Assembly (NCBI RefSeq): GCF_016757735.1
Contig: NZ_CP068439.1
Location: forward strand, 248,001-312,000
Direction: 5' to 3'
Length of the DNA: 64,000 nucleotides
Source: Aequorivita iocasae
Lineage (GTDB): Bacteria > Bacteroidota > Bacteroidia > Flavobacteriales > Flavobacteriaceae
Shown here one piece after another: positions 51,581-61,582 of this stretch; within the stretch, counting starts at the first letter, position 1, and each line of letters starts with the position of its first letter. Under the pieces are notes generated by a model that was not told the DNA's origin, did no database searches, and saw nothing but the letters and a program-made list of their open reading frames with translations. The translations under genes were made by a program, and so were the position numbers.

Positions 51581-51609
51581 CAAAATTACAAATAATTGTA
51601 TTATTCCAA
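51581..51609 (-). promoter_or_regulatory. Promoter of the small gene-apbE pair
   Basis: On the minus strand, TTG (51607-51609), an 18-nt spacer, then TAATTTTG (51581-51588), an exact -7 match ending 10 bp from the ATG at 51571. It lies just past the nqr terminator, so this pair can be expressed separately from nqr. Confidence 0.5.
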
Positions 51610-51616
51610 GGCATAA

Positions 51617-51650
51617 AAAAACCGTTTCAAATTATTATGAAACGGTTTTT
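51617..51650. terminator. Intrinsic terminator of the nqr operon
   Basis: AAAAACCGTTTCA at 51617-51629 pairs perfectly with TGAAACGGTTTTT at 51638-51650, 8-nt loop, with runs of A and T on both sides. Confidence 0.85.
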
Positions 51651-51669
51651 AGATTTTTAAAAATCTTAA

Positions 51670-52980
51670 TTATCCTCCGAAATCGTCAAAACGAATATTT
51701 TCATCAGGAATTCCAAAATCCTCACCCATTTTCTGCACGGCTTGGTTCATCAATGGTGGGCCACAGAAATAAAGCTCTATATCTTCTGGGGATTCGTGGT
51801 GGCTTAAATAGTTATCAATTACCACTTGGTGAATGAAGCCCACAAAGCCGTCGCCAGCCTCATCATGTATATCTTTTTTCACTTTCCAGTTATCCTCCTC
51901 CATCGGTTCAGAAAGTGCAAGGTAGAATTTGAAATTCGGGAATTCATTCTCCAATTGTTTAAAGTGGTCTAAATAGAATAATTCTCTTTTAGAGCGACCT
52001 CCGTACCAATATGTAACTTTTCTACCAGTTTTAAGGGTTTTGAAAAGATGGTATAAATGTGAACGCATAGGTGCCATTCCTGCACCACCACCTACATAAA
52101 GCATTTCTGCGTCTGAAGGATTGATAAAGAACTCGCCATAAGGACCAGAAATAACAACCTTATCTCCTTTTTTACAGTTGAAAATATAAGAGGAAGCAAT
52201 TCCGGGATTCACTTGCATCCACTGGTTTTTTGCGCGATCCCATGGCGGTGTGGCAATACGAACGTTAAGCATAATCTCACGTCCTTCAGCTGGATAAGAG
52301 GCCATGGAATAGGCTCTCTCTACAGTTTCGGTATTTTTCATCACCAAAGGCCATAGTCCAAATTTATCCCATTCAGCTTGAAACTTATCTGGCGTATCGT
52401 GCTCTTCGGGATGTGCGGTAATATCAATATCAGAATATTTTACTTCGCAGGGCGGAATTTCAATTTGAATGTAACCTCCAGCCTTGTAGTTCATATCTTC
52501 TGGAATTTCAACCACAAATTCTTTAATAAAAGAAGCAACGTTATAGTTACGAACCACAGTAGCATCCCATTTCTTAATACCGAAAACTTCTTCGGGAATG
52601 TGGATGTTCATGTCCTGCTTTACTTTTACTTGACAAGAAAGACGGGCACCTTCCTTTAACTCTTTGCGGGTAAAGTGTGGAGTCTCAGTAGGTAAGGCTT
52701 CACCTCCCCCCGAAAGAACGTGACACTCACATTGAATACAAGTTCCACCCCCACCACAGGCAGAAGGAAGAAATATTTTCTCATTTCCCAAGGTGGACAA
52801 AAGCGTTCCACCACTTTCAACTTCAATTACTTTTTCATCATTAATAGTGATTTTTACGGGGCCAGAAGGCGAAAGCTTCTGTTTTGTAAAAAGTAATAAT
52901 GATACCAACAGCAAGGTCAAGACTAAAAAGGCGATGACCGTTACTACAATAACTCCAAGTGTACTTACTGCTAAAAACAT
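51670..52980 (-). CDS. nqrF: Na+-translocating NADH:quinone reductase subunit F
   Basis: A 436-residue membrane-anchored entry subunit that oxidises NADH. An N-terminal TM helix (about 5-30) is followed by a 2Fe-2S ferredoxin domain with ligands C75, C81, C84 and C116. The FAD domain carries RAYSMASYP, and the NADH domain carries [12 protein letters not shown] and [12 protein letters not shown]. The C-terminus FDDFGG is typical. Electrons pass NADH to FAD to 2Fe-2S and on to NqrC/B flavins. It is the last gene of nqrABCDEF and ends at a terminator. Confidence 0.98.
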   Translation of the reverse strand: MFLAVSTLGVIVVTVIAFLVLTLLLVSLLLFTKQKLSPSGPVKITINDEKVIEVESGGTLLSTLGNEKIFLPSACGGGGTCIQCECHVLSGGGEALPTETPHFTRKELKEGARLSCQVKVKQDMNIHIPEEVFGIKKWDATVVRNYNVASFIKEFVVEIPEDMNYKAGGYIQIEIPPCEVKYSDIDITAHPEEHDTPDKFQAEWDKFGLWPLVMKNTETVERAYSMASYPAEGREIMLNVRIATPPWDRAKNQWMQVNPGIASSYIFNCKKGDKVVISGPYGEFFINPSDAEMLYVGGGAGMAPMRSHLYHLFKTLKTGRKVTYWYGGRSKRELFYLDHFKQLENEFPNFKFYLALSEPMEEDNWKVKKDIHDEAGDGFVGFIHQVVIDNYLSHHESPEDIELYFCGPPLMNQAVQKMGEDFGIPDENIRFDDFGG

Positions 52981-52981
52981 A

Positions 52982-53722
52982 CTATTGCTTCGTTATAGTT
53001 GAAACTTCAACTGTTTGTGCGGTTTCTATATTTTCTTGATTGATTTGTTCGGTCTGCATTCCCACATTTTCTGGATTTCCGTCCAAAGAAGGGGTAGATT
53101 CATCGCCTCCAGTAAGCATTCCCCCAAAACTCATAAAACCAATTGCCATTAACCCTGTTATGATGAAGGTAATGCCTAGGCCACGTAATGGCGCTGGAAC
53201 ATTTGAGTAACGTATTTTTTCTCTAATCGCTGCAATGGCAAGAATAGCTAAAAACCAACCAATTCCTGAACTTACACCATAATTAAGCGCCAAGCCTAAA
53301 GTTGCAATATCTCTGGACTGCATAAAAAGCGAGCCTCCCAAGATTGCACAGTTTACCGCAATTAACGGAAGAAAAATACCTAAAGAGTTATAAAGTGAAG
53401 GCGAAAATTTTTCAACCACAATCTCTACTAACTGTACCATCGTGGCGATAGTAGCAATAAAAAGAATAAAGGAAAGGAAGCTCAAATCATAAGAGGCATA
53501 CTCCTCGCCCAACCATACCAATGCTCCGTCTCTCAATATGTATTGATCCAACAACCAATTAATAGGTACGGTAACTGCAAGTACGAAAATTACTGCGGCA
53601 CCAAGACCCACTGCAGTTGAAACCTTTTTAGAAACAGCAAGGTACGAACACATTCCGAGGAAGGTTGCAAATACCATGTTGTCTATAAATATTGACTTAA
53701 AAAATAACTCTACGTGTTCCAT
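52982..53722 (-). CDS. nqrE: Na+-translocating NADH:quinone reductase subunit E
   Basis: A 246-residue inner-membrane subunit with six helices and the cysteine-containing segments [11 protein letters not shown] and [11 protein letters not shown] that share the iron site with NqrD. The membrane core (about 1-205) matches the usual 198-residue subunit. The last 40 residues ([13 protein letters not shown] to TITKQ) are a hydrophilic tail rich in Gln, Glu and Thr, not found in the Vibrio protein. It lies 1 bp from nqrF. Confidence 0.96.
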   Translation of the reverse strand: MEHVELFFKSIFIDNMVFATFLGMCSYLAVSKKVSTAVGLGAAVIFVLAVTVPINWLLDQYILRDGALVWLGEEYASYDLSFLSFILFIATIATMVQLVEIVVEKFSPSLYNSLGIFLPLIAVNCAILGGSLFMQSRDIATLGLALNYGVSSGIGWFLAILAIAAIREKIRYSNVPAPLRGLGITFIITGLMAIGFMSFGGMLTGGDESTPSLDGNPENVGMQTEQINQENIETAQTVEVSTITKQ

Positions 53723-53800
53723 TTTTTTAAAGTATTCATTGAGCAGTAGCAGTTTTTCTGTAGTGATTTCTTACAAAATACTGCGAATGCAACTATTTTT

Positions 53801-54445
53801 TTATTCCTCTATTAAATCTTTATTCTTTGCGCGTTGCACCCAAATAATCAATCCCACGATAATCAAAGCCATAGGCGATAATAACATAAAGCCATTATTC
53901 TCATAACCGATGGCATATAAACCAGTTTTTTGAATTGGATCACCCAATACCTGAAAGCCCAACAATGTTCCTGAACCTAAAAGCTCACGGAAAAAACCAA
54001 CGATTATAAGTATAAGCCCGTAGCCAGCAGCATTACCGATGCCGTCCAAGAATGAACGCCAAGGCCCATTACCCAAAGCGAATGCTTCAAAACGTCCCAT
54101 AATAATACAGTTTGTAATAATCAAACCAATGAATACTGATAATTCTTTACTTAACGAGTAAGCAAAGGCCTTCAATACTTGGTCAACTATAATTACCAAG
54201 GCCGCTACAACTACCAATTGTACGATAATCCTAATTTTTGAAGGTATGATGTTTCGCATAAGCGAAATAACCACATTGCCAATCCCTAAAACGGCAATAA
54301 CCGATATGGCCATTACGATCGAAGCCTTTAATTGAGCCGTAATAGCAAGTGCAGAACAAATTCCCAAAACCTGAATGGTAATCGGGTTATTGTCCGCCAA
54401 TGGGTCTAGTATTAATTTACTGTCCTTTTTTGATAGCAATCCCAT
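53801..54445 (-). CDS. nqrD: Na+-translocating NADH:quinone reductase subunit D
   Basis: A 214-residue inner-membrane subunit, homologous to NqrE, with six helices. [12 protein letters not shown] and [14 protein letters not shown] carry the two conserved cysteines of the intramembrane iron site. The length fits the family (about 210). It follows nqrC by 3 bp and precedes nqrE by 78 bp, the only notable gap inside the operon. Confidence 0.97.
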   Translation of the reverse strand: MGLLSKKDSKLILDPLADNNPITIQVLGICSALAITAQLKASIVMAISVIAVLGIGNVVISLMRNIIPSKIRIIVQLVVVAALVIIVDQVLKAFAYSLSKELSVFIGLIITNCIIMGRFEAFALGNGPWRSFLDGIGNAAGYGLILIIVGFFRELLGSGTLLGFQVLGDPIQKTGLYAIGYENNGFMLLSPMALIIVGLIIWVQRAKNKDLIEE

Positions 54446-54448
54446 AAT

Positions 54449-55198
54449 TTAATTATTTAATGATTTTAAGTATGGCAAATACATTCTAACGTCTTTTTTG
54501 ATCATTGCGGTAACTCCATTACCGGTAATGGTTGCTCCAGCAATGGCATCAACTTTATTGTCCATTTTGTTTTCGTTAATGGGATCATTGTTGCCTTTTG
54601 CAACGGTTATGCCCTTAAAAACATCGTTGTCAAGAATAGCTTCACCTTTAAAGTCGTCCATAAAGTAACGCTGCTTAATTTCAGCACCCAAACCTGGGGT
54701 TTCACCTTTGTGGTCAAAAAATACTCCTTGCACAGTAAACGATTTATCCAACGCAACAAAGCCCCAAATGGCATCCCAAAGTCCTTTGCCACGCATTGGT
54801 ATTACATAAATAGTTTCACCGTCCTTCTCTCCTATGAATAGGGGTAACCTTCTCTTATAGTTAGAGTCCTTAGCTTTGGTCTCTTCTTTTTTAAGATCAA
54901 TTAAATAAGCTTCATCATTTTCGGTAACATCATCCCCTTGAATCACCAATTGCTGCTTAATGTATTTATGAAAGGTTTCTTCCACTTTATCTGTGGGCAC
55001 AAATGTTACATCGCCCTCGCCCTCGTTATCGTTCACGCCCATGGCATACAGAATATTCTGCATTTTCTCATAACGCTCATTAAGGGTAATCTTGCTTTTT
55101 AAACCTTGTGCAACACCAGCCAAAAGGGAGCCCACAACCACAACCATAACAATTGCAAAGATAATTGTGTATGAATTTTTATCTGTATTCTTTGCCAT
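54449..55198 (-). CDS. nqrC: Na+-translocating NADH:quinone reductase subunit C
   Basis: A 249-residue subunit with one N-terminal TM helix (about 10-28) and a periplasmic FMN-binding domain. The covalent FMN site is T223 in DAIAGATITGN, the ApbE recognition pattern DxxxGAT. ETPGLGAEI upstream is also conserved. It is flavinylated by the apbE product encoded just downstream of the operon. It lies 2 bp after nqrB. Confidence 0.97.
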   Translation of the reverse strand: MAKNTDKNSYTIIFAIVMVVVVGSLLAGVAQGLKSKITLNERYEKMQNILYAMGVNDNEGEGDVTFVPTDKVEETFHKYIKQQLVIQGDDVTENDEAYLIDLKKEETKAKDSNYKRRLPLFIGEKDGETIYVIPMRGKGLWDAIWGFVALDKSFTVQGVFFDHKGETPGLGAEIKQRYFMDDFKGEAILDNDVFKGITVAKGNNDPINENKMDNKVDAIAGATITGNGVTAMIKKDVRMYLPYLKSLNN

Positions 55199-55200
55199 GA

Positions 55201-56400
55201 TTACGCTGTTTTAACTTTTAAACGTTTCATTCTCTTTTTAATATTTCCTTGAACTACATAGTGATCAATAGTTGGTGCAAATACGTTCATCAAGAGTATA
55301 GATAGCATAAAGCCTTCTGGATAGGCAGGATTGAATACACGTATCATAATTCCCATGAACCCAATAAAGAAGCCATAAATCCATTTCCCTTTATTGGTTT
55401 GCGAAGCCGTTACAGGGTCTGTAGCCATATAAACGATTGCGAAAGCAGCACTACCTATAATTAAGTGATGCCAGAAAGGCTCACTCATCAATCCATAAAA
55501 GTTGCTGCTTTTTTCTATCCAGCCTGCATCTGCAACACCATTAAATATAAGCCCCATAACGATGGCTCCAATTACGGAAGAAAGCATAATTCTCCAACTA
55601 CCCACTTTCGTGAATATCAAGAATAATGCACCTAAAATTATCAAAAACGTAGAGGTCTCACCTACAGACCCTGGAATAAAGCCCCAGAACATATCCCAAG
55701 TACTATATACCGGCTCAGTGTTTGCAGCAAGACTTCCCAAAATTGTTTCTCCAGAAATAGCATCCGGTTGGCCGGCCATTTCTTTTGCACCGTGAACCCA
55801 AACCTTATCCCCACTCATCCACGTTGGGTATGCAAAGAATAAGAAAGCACGAATTGTAAGCGCAGGGTTGAGGATATTCATTCCCGTTCCACCAAAAACT
55901 TCTTTACCTATAACAACACCAAAGATTACCGCAACGGCGAGCATCCAAAGTGGAATATCTATAGGAACAATAAGTGGCACAAGCATTCCTGTTACCAAAT
56001 AACCTTCCTCTACTTCGTGTTTTTTAATAATTGCAAAAATGAATTCCACTGCCAGACCTACCCCGTAAGAAACAATTACCAAAGGAAGTACCGTCCAGGC
56101 ACCCAAAATAAAATTGTCCCAAGTGAAGAAATTAGCAAGTGGATCAAGACGCAAAGTATTGTCTATAGCTGCGTAATGCTGATAACCTGCATTAAATATT
56201 CCAAATATTAAGCACGGCACAAGCGCCATGATAACGGTGTTCATAGTACGCTTTAAATCATCTACAGCACGCACATGCGAGCCAGAATGCGTAGTTTCAT
56301 TGGGAGTATATAAAAAGGTATGCAGCGCATTAAACGCAGGCGCCATTTTTGTACCCTTGTACTTTTCCTTTAGCTTATGTAAATTCTGTTTCAATCCCAT
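55201..56400 (-). CDS. nqrB: Na+-translocating NADH:quinone reductase subunit B
   Basis: A 399-residue, about 10-helix subunit that binds FMN covalently and riboflavin and forms the sodium path. Motifs include TGMLVPLIVPIDIP, GKEVFGGTGMNILNPAL and YMATDPVTA. The expected flavin-attachment region reads DAISGETILG. T219 is in the right place, but the residue before it is Glu218, where the ApbE pattern SGAT has Ala. It lies 5 bp after nqrA. Confidence 0.97.
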   Translation of the reverse strand: MGLKQNLHKLKEKYKGTKMAPAFNALHTFLYTPNETTHSGSHVRAVDDLKRTMNTVIMALVPCLIFGIFNAGYQHYAAIDNTLRLDPLANFFTWDNFILGAWTVLPLVIVSYGVGLAVEFIFAIIKKHEVEEGYLVTGMLVPLIVPIDIPLWMLAVAVIFGVVIGKEVFGGTGMNILNPALTIRAFLFFAYPTWMSGDKVWVHGAKEMAGQPDAISGETILGSLAANTEPVYSTWDMFWGFIPGSVGETSTFLIILGALFLIFTKVGSWRIMLSSVIGAIVMGLIFNGVADAGWIEKSSNFYGLMSEPFWHHLIIGSAAFAIVYMATDPVTASQTNKGKWIYGFFIGFMGIMIRVFNPAYPEGFMLSILLMNVFAPTIDHYVVQGNIKKRMKRLKVKTA

Positions 56401-56405
56401 AGCGG

Positions 56406-57758
56406 TTATCCTATTTCTTTATACATTAAATCAAGACCGTTCCTGATAATTTGCTGGTGTGGCTGCTTGCTTACACAAACAAATTCGGTAAGCGCAAAAT
56501 CCTCAGGAGCCACTTCATACATTCCTAAAGCTTCCATTTCATCCAGATCTTGAACCATACAGGCTTTTAGCATTTGTAATGGATACATATCCAGTGGAAA
56601 GACTTCTTCGTAAACCCCAGTTACAACAAAAGCACGGTGCTCTCCATTGGTATTGGTATCGAGGTCGTATTTTTTATTTGGCGTTAACCACGAAAAAGTT
56701 AAAGCTCTTGAAGTTGAAATTTTATTGAATACGGGTTTGTTCCAGCCAAATAGTTCGTAATCGTCACCTTCGGGAATAACTGTTACTGTATTACTGTAAT
56801 AGCCCAAATGCCCTTTTGGGGAAATCTTTTTCCCTGTAAGCACATCGCCACTGATAACGCGAACGTTTTCGTCTTTCAAGCCAGAGTCGTATAAAAAGGT
56901 TGCTGCCTCAGAACCAATTCTTGTTTTATAATATTTAGGAGTTTTCACTTCAGAACCAGAAAGTGCGATGATACGCTCTGCGTGGAATTTTCCCGTAAGC
57001 AATAATTCACCAATAATAATAAGATCCTGTGGCGCGATGGTCCAAACAATTTCGCCTTTGTTAACGGGTCCAAGTTTGTTTATTTGTGTACCCACATTTC
57101 CTGCAGGGTGCGGCCCGGAAACGTTATGAAGCACAATATCCTTCAAACCATTAAAAGGAGAGTCACCGCTTTTGCTTACACCTACGTGCACTTGCCCTGT
57201 TGTAAGCTTGCTTAGGGCGGTAACTGCTGCTTGTAATTCTTTTTCTTTTCCTTTTAATGAAAAATCGCAGTCGTTTGCAAGTGGAGCGGTACTGTATGCA
57301 GAAACATAGATATCTCTTGGCTCTTGCTCAGTATCAGCAATCACCGCATAGGGACGCTGCATAATAAATGGCCAGCAACCAGCCTCCAGCAAACGGGTTT
57401 TGATGGCTTCAGCACTTGAAGAATCTGGGCTCAAAATACCAAAATCCCTAAAAGTATCCTGCTGATCCGCTTCAATGATTATTTCAGTAATAACACGTTT
57501 TGCGCCACGCTCTATTTTGGTAAGCGTTCCGCTAACAGGCGAAACAAATTTGACGGCCTCATTACGTTTTGAATAGAAAATGATATCGCCAGCCTGAACT
57601 TTTCCACCCTCTTTTACCACCATTTTGGGAGTGATGAGATGAAAATCGGAAGGTCTAATTGCGAAAGTTCTGGATCGCGGGGCGTTGGAAAGTATTTTCT
57701 CGGCTTCGCCCTTTAATTTGATGGTAAGACCTTTTTTAATCTTAATGTCTTTGGACAT
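56406..57758 (-). CDS. nqrA: Na+-translocating NADH:quinone reductase subunit A
   Basis: A 450-residue peripheral cytoplasmic subunit of NQR with no TM helix or own cofactor. It carries KKGLTIKLKG, FHLITPKMVVKEGGKV (lipoyl/RnfC-like barrel), GPHPAGNVGTQI and QDLDEMEALGMYEVAPEDFALTEF (residues near 420, in two adjoining parts). Length is close to the Vibrio subunit (446). It is the first gene of the operon, and a minus-strand promoter sits about 75 bp upstream. Confidence 0.97.
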   Translation of the reverse strand: MSKDIKIKKGLTIKLKGEAEKILSNAPRSRTFAIRPSDFHLITPKMVVKEGGKVQAGDIIFYSKRNEAVKFVSPVSGTLTKIERGAKRVITEIIIEADQQDTFRDFGILSPDSSSAEAIKTRLLEAGCWPFIMQRPYAVIADTEQEPRDIYVSAYSTAPLANDCDFSLKGKEKELQAAVTALSKLTTGQVHVGVSKSGDSPFNGLKDIVLHNVSGPHPAGNVGTQINKLGPVNKGEIVWTIAPQDLIIIGELLLTGKFHAERIIALSGSEVKTPKYYKTRIGSEAATFLYDSGLKDENVRVISGDVLTGKKISPKGHLGYYSNTVTVIPEGDDYELFGWNKPVFNKISTSRALTFSWLTPNKKYDLDTNTNGEHRAFVVTGVYEEVFPLDMYPLQMLKACMVQDLDEMEALGMYEVAPEDFALTEFVCVSKQPHQQIIRNGLDLMYKEIG

Positions 57759-58093
57759 ACATATGGATATTAATAATACCTTTTTAACACCCTATCTCCC
57801 TTTAAAACAAATGTGCAGGGAATAAGGGCGTGCAAATTTATAAATTAAATATACCATTGCACAACAAATGCATATAATTTTCTGTGTTAAAAAGAAGTGT
57901 AGTGAAAGTTTATAATGTTTTTAAATAGTTAAAAAAATTGATTCGGAAAAGAATACTAGATTCTAATGAGGAAGAGATTCTATAACTTATGTACTCTCAA
58001 TTTTAATATAAATCCTGAAACCATATATTATTCCTGAACCCCCCAATGGAAGAGGCACAAAATTTGTTTATATTAGCTTCTTAAATCCCAGTT
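57759..58093. other. Divergent intergenic region, 335 bp
   Basis: This region separates nqrA (minus) from the T9SS plug gene (plus). It holds the nqrA promoter (57833-57864). Near the plug gene there is only a partial -7 box, TATATTAG at about 58069-58076. I see no gene or strong repeat in the rest. Confidence 0.6.
57833..57864 (-). promoter_or_regulatory. nqr operon promoter
   Basis: On the minus strand, TTG (57862-57864), a 21-nt spacer, then TAAATTTG (57833-57840), an exact -7 match. A second TTTG is at 57865-57868. The predicted leader to the nqrA ATG is about 70 nt. Confidence 0.55.
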
Positions 58094-59347
58094 ATGTCAA
58101 AAACATTTGCCACCATCCTTTTTATAATACTTTCAGTCTTTCCTGTATTTTCCCAAATTGTCGAAAAAGTAGAACCTTCATACATCAGCACCATACAATT
58201 TCGTGGCGCTACGGACCTTAGCCAGCTACCCGTTATCCGGTTGGGCGGTCAGTTGCAACTATCTTTTGATGCACTTAATGGCGAAGAAGAAGACTATTAC
58301 TACACCATAACCCACCATAATTTTGACTGGAGCCCCAGCGATCTTTCAAAAAGTGAATATTTGGATGGTTTTGATGATGTGCGTATAGACACCTATCAAA
58401 ATTCGGTAAATACGCTTCAAATTTTTTCGCATTACGAACTCACCATCCCCAATCGTGATACCCGAGCGATTGAAAAAAGCGGAAATTACCTATTAAGCAT
58501 TTTTAACAGCGATGGAGAATTGATATTTACACGAAAGTTTTTGGTGATTGAAAACATAGCTTCTGTGAGCGTGGAAATAAAACGCGCTAGGGACTTAAGG
58601 GTTATTGAAGAAAAACAAGTAGTTCATTTCACCATAAATTCGCCCAATTTACTATTGGTTAACCCCAAGCAAACTGTAAAAACATTAGTATTGCAAAATA
58701 GCAACCTTAAAACCGCAATTACAGACCTGGTGCCACAATATACTATGGGTAATGAACTTATTTATAGATATGATAAGGAAGCTTCTTTCGGTGGCGGCAA
58801 TGAATTTCTTGCTTTTGATAACAAAGACGAACGGTCTGCTACTAACGGTGTACGCTCCATAGAACTTACGGATGTTTATGAGAATTATCTCTACACAAAT
58901 ATACCCAGGTATAACAGGCCATACACTTATAATCCAGATATTAACGGAAATTTTGTGGTGCGCAATGTAGATGCCAGAGACCAAGACCTTGAAGCCGAAT
59001 ATGTGCGTATGCATTTTAACCTTCAATATTATGACGACCTAGGCGATAAGGAACTTCATCTATATGGCAATTTCAACAACTGGACCATCGATGCCAGCAC
59101 TTATATGAAATATGATCCTACAACGGATACCTACCGAAATTCACGCCTGTTTAAGCAAGGATTTTATAATTACAAATACGTTGTTGTAAACCGTGATGGA
59201 AGTATAGATGAAGGTGCCGTGAGTGGCGATTTTTGGCAAACTGAAAATGATTATGCTGTTATTGTTTATTTCCGCGACCTGGGCGCTAGGTATGACCGTA
59301 TTATTGGCACAGGTTATGCCAATTCTATAAATATTAACAACAATTAA
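58094..59347 (+). CDS. Type IX secretion system plug protein family (DUF5103)
   Basis: A 417-residue exported protein with a Sec signal (1-21). Beta-rich domains follow: an N-terminal domain (about 25-130) with LGGQLQLSFD and HHNFDWSPSDLSKSEYLDGF, a middle domain (145-270), and a C-terminal carbohydrate-binding-like region (about 310-417) with LYGNFNNWT and GFYNYKYVV. This is the DUF5103 family, which includes the Plug that closes the periplasmic or lateral opening of the SprA translocon in T9SS. Whether this copy is that Plug or a paralogue is not decided. It fits the T9SS cargo genes in the window. Confidence 0.85.
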   Translation: MSKTFATILFIILSVFPVFSQIVEKVEPSYISTIQFRGATDLSQLPVIRLGGQLQLSFDALNGEEEDYYYTITHHNFDWSPSDLSKSEYLDGFDDVRIDTYQNSVNTLQIFSHYELTIPNRDTRAIEKSGNYLLSIFNSDGELIFTRKFLVIENIASVSVEIKRARDLRVIEEKQVVHFTINSPNLLLVNPKQTVKTLVLQNSNLKTAITDLVPQYTMGNELIYRYDKEASFGGGNEFLAFDNKDERSATNGVRSIELTDVYENYLYTNIPRYNRPYTYNPDINGNFVVRNVDARDQDLEAEYVRMHFNLQYYDDLGDKELHLYGNFNNWTIDASTYMKYDPTTDTYRNSRLFKQGFYNYKYVVVNRDGSIDEGAVSGDFWQTENDYAVIVYFRDLGARYDRIIGTGYANSININNN

Positions 59348-59389
59348 TTTAAATGAAATAAAGCTAAAAATCTAACTTTTCTTTTAGCT

Positions 59390-60487
59390 ATGAAACGCAA
59401 AAAAAATGAAATTTTCACCGGAAGAAAATCATTGCAATACCGCGGCAACAAATGCTTAAATTGCGAGCAACCTTTAGACACTAGCGATATTTACTGCCCA
59501 TACTGCTCCCAACTTAACAGCAACAAACAACTTTCTGCAGTTGATTTTTTTGGGGAATTCATCAATAGTATTGTAGTGTATGATTCGCGCCTTAGAAACA
59601 CGCTAAAGGACCTGCTTTTTAGGCCCGGTATAATTACCCGAAATTATGTAAATGGACAATACCTAAAGTACGCTAATCCTTTTCGGTTTTTTTTAAGCGT
59701 ATCCATTATTTATTTCTTGCTGAGCGGCTTTATTAATATATTCCAAGCTGATTCAGAAAATGAAACGGCAAATCTAAAAACAGCAGATACCAACACCTTC
59801 AGTCTTGACTCACTGGCCCAAAACTTTTCGTCTACTAATTCGCAAGCCTCTCGTTTTTCAGATTCCATAAATAAGCAACAACAGGGTGCACCCACAAAAC
59901 AGCTTACGGATAAAGAACTTGACAGCATGTCTTTTATTAAAAGTTATTTTAAAAGATTTGTTCTTTATAATGATTTTTACCGAACCCATAAAATAAAAAA
60001 TGCCCACGCAGCATTGGACAGCCTCAACCACAGGAACACCTCTTTCAACCGATGGGTCTATTCCAAAAATATAACTGTTGAAAAAATTAGGGAGAATCCA
60101 CCGGCATTTGTAAATTATATACTTGCCAAAATACCTTTCTTTCTGTTCTTTTTCACGCCCTTTTTCGCACTCTTTTTTTGGCTTATCTATTCGCGGAAAA
60201 AATATACTTACGTAGAGCATATGGTTTTTATATTCCATATCTTCAGTTTTATCTTTTTGGGAATGCTCATATCACTAATTCCAGACCTAATTTTGAAGAC
60301 TCAAGTTTTAGTCGGTATTCTCTTTATGCTCATCGGACCCTTTTATTTTTATAAGGCTTTAAGAAATTTTTACAGACAGGATAGGCTGCTAACTTTAATA
60401 AAATTCGTATTTTTAAACATTGTGTTTGGAATAGGATTGAGTTTTTCAGCGATCATTTTTGTAGCGATGAGCGCAGCATTTTATTAA
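59390..60487 (+). CDS. DUF3667 membrane protein with N-terminal zinc ribbon
   Basis: A 365-residue protein. The N-terminal zinc ribbon has two CxxC pairs, CLNC and CPYC (about 20-45). A conserved segment DSRLRNTLKDLLFRPGIITRNYVNGQYLKYANPFRFF (about 64-102) is typical of DUF3667. Five hydrophobic segments (about 100-120, 240-262, 275-300, 305-325 and 333-360) follow, with a Ser/Thr/Gln-rich loop between the first two. The function is unknown. It is 42 bp after the T9SS plug gene and 3 bp before apaG. Confidence 0.88.
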   Translation: MKRKKNEIFTGRKSLQYRGNKCLNCEQPLDTSDIYCPYCSQLNSNKQLSAVDFFGEFINSIVVYDSRLRNTLKDLLFRPGIITRNYVNGQYLKYANPFRFFLSVSIIYFLLSGFINIFQADSENETANLKTADTNTFSLDSLAQNFSSTNSQASRFSDSINKQQQGAPTKQLTDKELDSMSFIKSYFKRFVLYNDFYRTHKIKNAHAALDSLNHRNTSFNRWVYSKNITVEKIRENPPAFVNYILAKIPFFLFFFTPFFALFFWLIYSRKKYTYVEHMVFIFHIFSFIFLGMLISLIPDLILKTQVLVGILFMLIGPFYFYKALRNFYRQDRLLTLIKFVFLNIVFGIGLSFSAIIFVAMSAAFY

Positions 60488-60490
60488 ATA

Positions 60491-60877
60491 ATGGTACAAC
60501 AGGTAACACAGGGAATTAAAATTTCGGTAAAAACGGAATTTGACGGCACATTTTACAAAAACCGTAAAATGCAGTATGCATTTGCCTATACAGTAACCAT
60601 TGAAAATCAAAGCAAAGACACTGTCCAACTTACCTCGCGTCTTTGGAAAATAAAGGATTCTCTCAACAATACTGAAATTGTGGAAGGCGAAGGAGTAATA
60701 GGTCAAAAACCAATACTATTGCCCGGGGACAGACATTCCTATACCAGCGGCTGCCTTCTGTTTTCACCTTTTGGGGCTATGAAGGGTCACTATAATATGG
60801 TCAACTTTGCTACCACACGAAAATTTAGAGTCTCAATTCCGCTCTTCAATTTAAGCGCGCCATTTTCTATGAATTAA
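60491..60877 (+). CDS. apaG: ApaG family protein
   Basis: A 128-residue single FnIII-like domain protein. Motifs are YTVTIENQSKDTVQLTSRLWKI, VEGEGVIGQKPIL and YTSGCLLFSPFGAMKGHY (two adjacent parts near 80-100), which match ApaG. The family is linked to Co2+ resistance and Mg2+ efflux in enterobacteria, and the molecular role is unclear. It starts 3 bp after the DUF3667 gene and overlaps the convergent NRDE gene by 11 bp. Confidence 0.93.
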   Translation: MVQQVTQGIKISVKTEFDGTFYKNRKMQYAFAYTVTIENQSKDTVQLTSRLWKIKDSLNNTEIVEGEGVIGQKPILLPGDRHSYTSGCLLFSPFGAMKGHYNMVNFATTRKFRVSIPLFNLSAPFSMN

Positions 60878-61577
60878 AGACCCTTTGGGTTATTAATCCA
60901 GTTTGCAAATCTTCATAACGCATTTCAACGGTTTCTTTTTGTTTGGAAATCTGTGTAATGCTTTTTGTTTTTATAAACCCACGGTCCATAATTAGATCAC
61001 TGGACAAATCACCTTCTCCAGCGGTTTTGTGGAATTTGAGCAGTTCTTCTTCCGAAGGTCTTACTGTTTCTAATAAAAACCTTGAAAACCACTGCTCGCG
61101 CTTTTTCTTTAAGTCTTCAGGGTACAAGGGCGAAGAAGACCAAATAGTGGGTGCAAGGGGTCTTTCGGAAAAATGATATTCCCTTCCATCCCAAACCAAT
61201 TGAAATAGTTGTATTTCAGAAATCCATGAAACCAAAACTGCAGTAAAAGGTTCTATATCGTTAAAATCATAAGCTTCTATTTCTTTTTGGAAATCGTCAG
61301 TTTTCAACAAGTCTTTTACAACCACCCCCCTACTTTTTTCGTAAAATGGTTTTCGCTCATGGGCCACAAATCCACCATTCATCAAACAAATAATCCTTTT
61401 TTTTCCACTCACACCAATCCAAGTTCCACCCGCTACTGCATCTTTTGGATAAAGCAATTTTACGCCATCCTCTTCATATATCTTTGGTGGAAAAGTTTCT
61501 CTCTCGGGAGCTTCGTCGCGATTGGATGTGAGAATGAAATCGGTGTTTGATTTTGGTATAAATGTGATGGTGCACAT
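60867..61577 (-). CDS. NRDE (TANGO2-like) family protein
   Basis: A 236-residue protein starting MCTITFIP with the family signature TSNRDEAPERET (about 19-30), then GGTWIGVSGKKRIICLMNGG and FEPFTAVLVSW-like segments. Cys2 directly after the initiator Met suggests an N-terminal-nucleophile-type site after Met removal, as in related NRDE proteins; this is inference. Cytoplasmic. A bacterial homologue has been linked to heme handling, but the role in this organism is unknown. Confidence 0.88.
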   Translation of the reverse strand: MCTITFIPKSNTDFILTSNRDEAPERETFPPKIYEEDGVKLLYPKDAVAGGTWIGVSGKKRIICLMNGGFVAHERKPFYEKSRGVVVKDLLKTDDFQKEIEAYDFNDIEPFTAVLVSWISEIQLFQLVWDGREYHFSERPLAPTIWSSSPLYPEDLKKKREQWFSRFLLETVRPSEEELLKFHKTAGEGDLSSDLIMDRGFIKTKSITQISKQKETVEMRYEDLQTGLITQRVFNS

Positions 61578-61582
61578 ATTTA

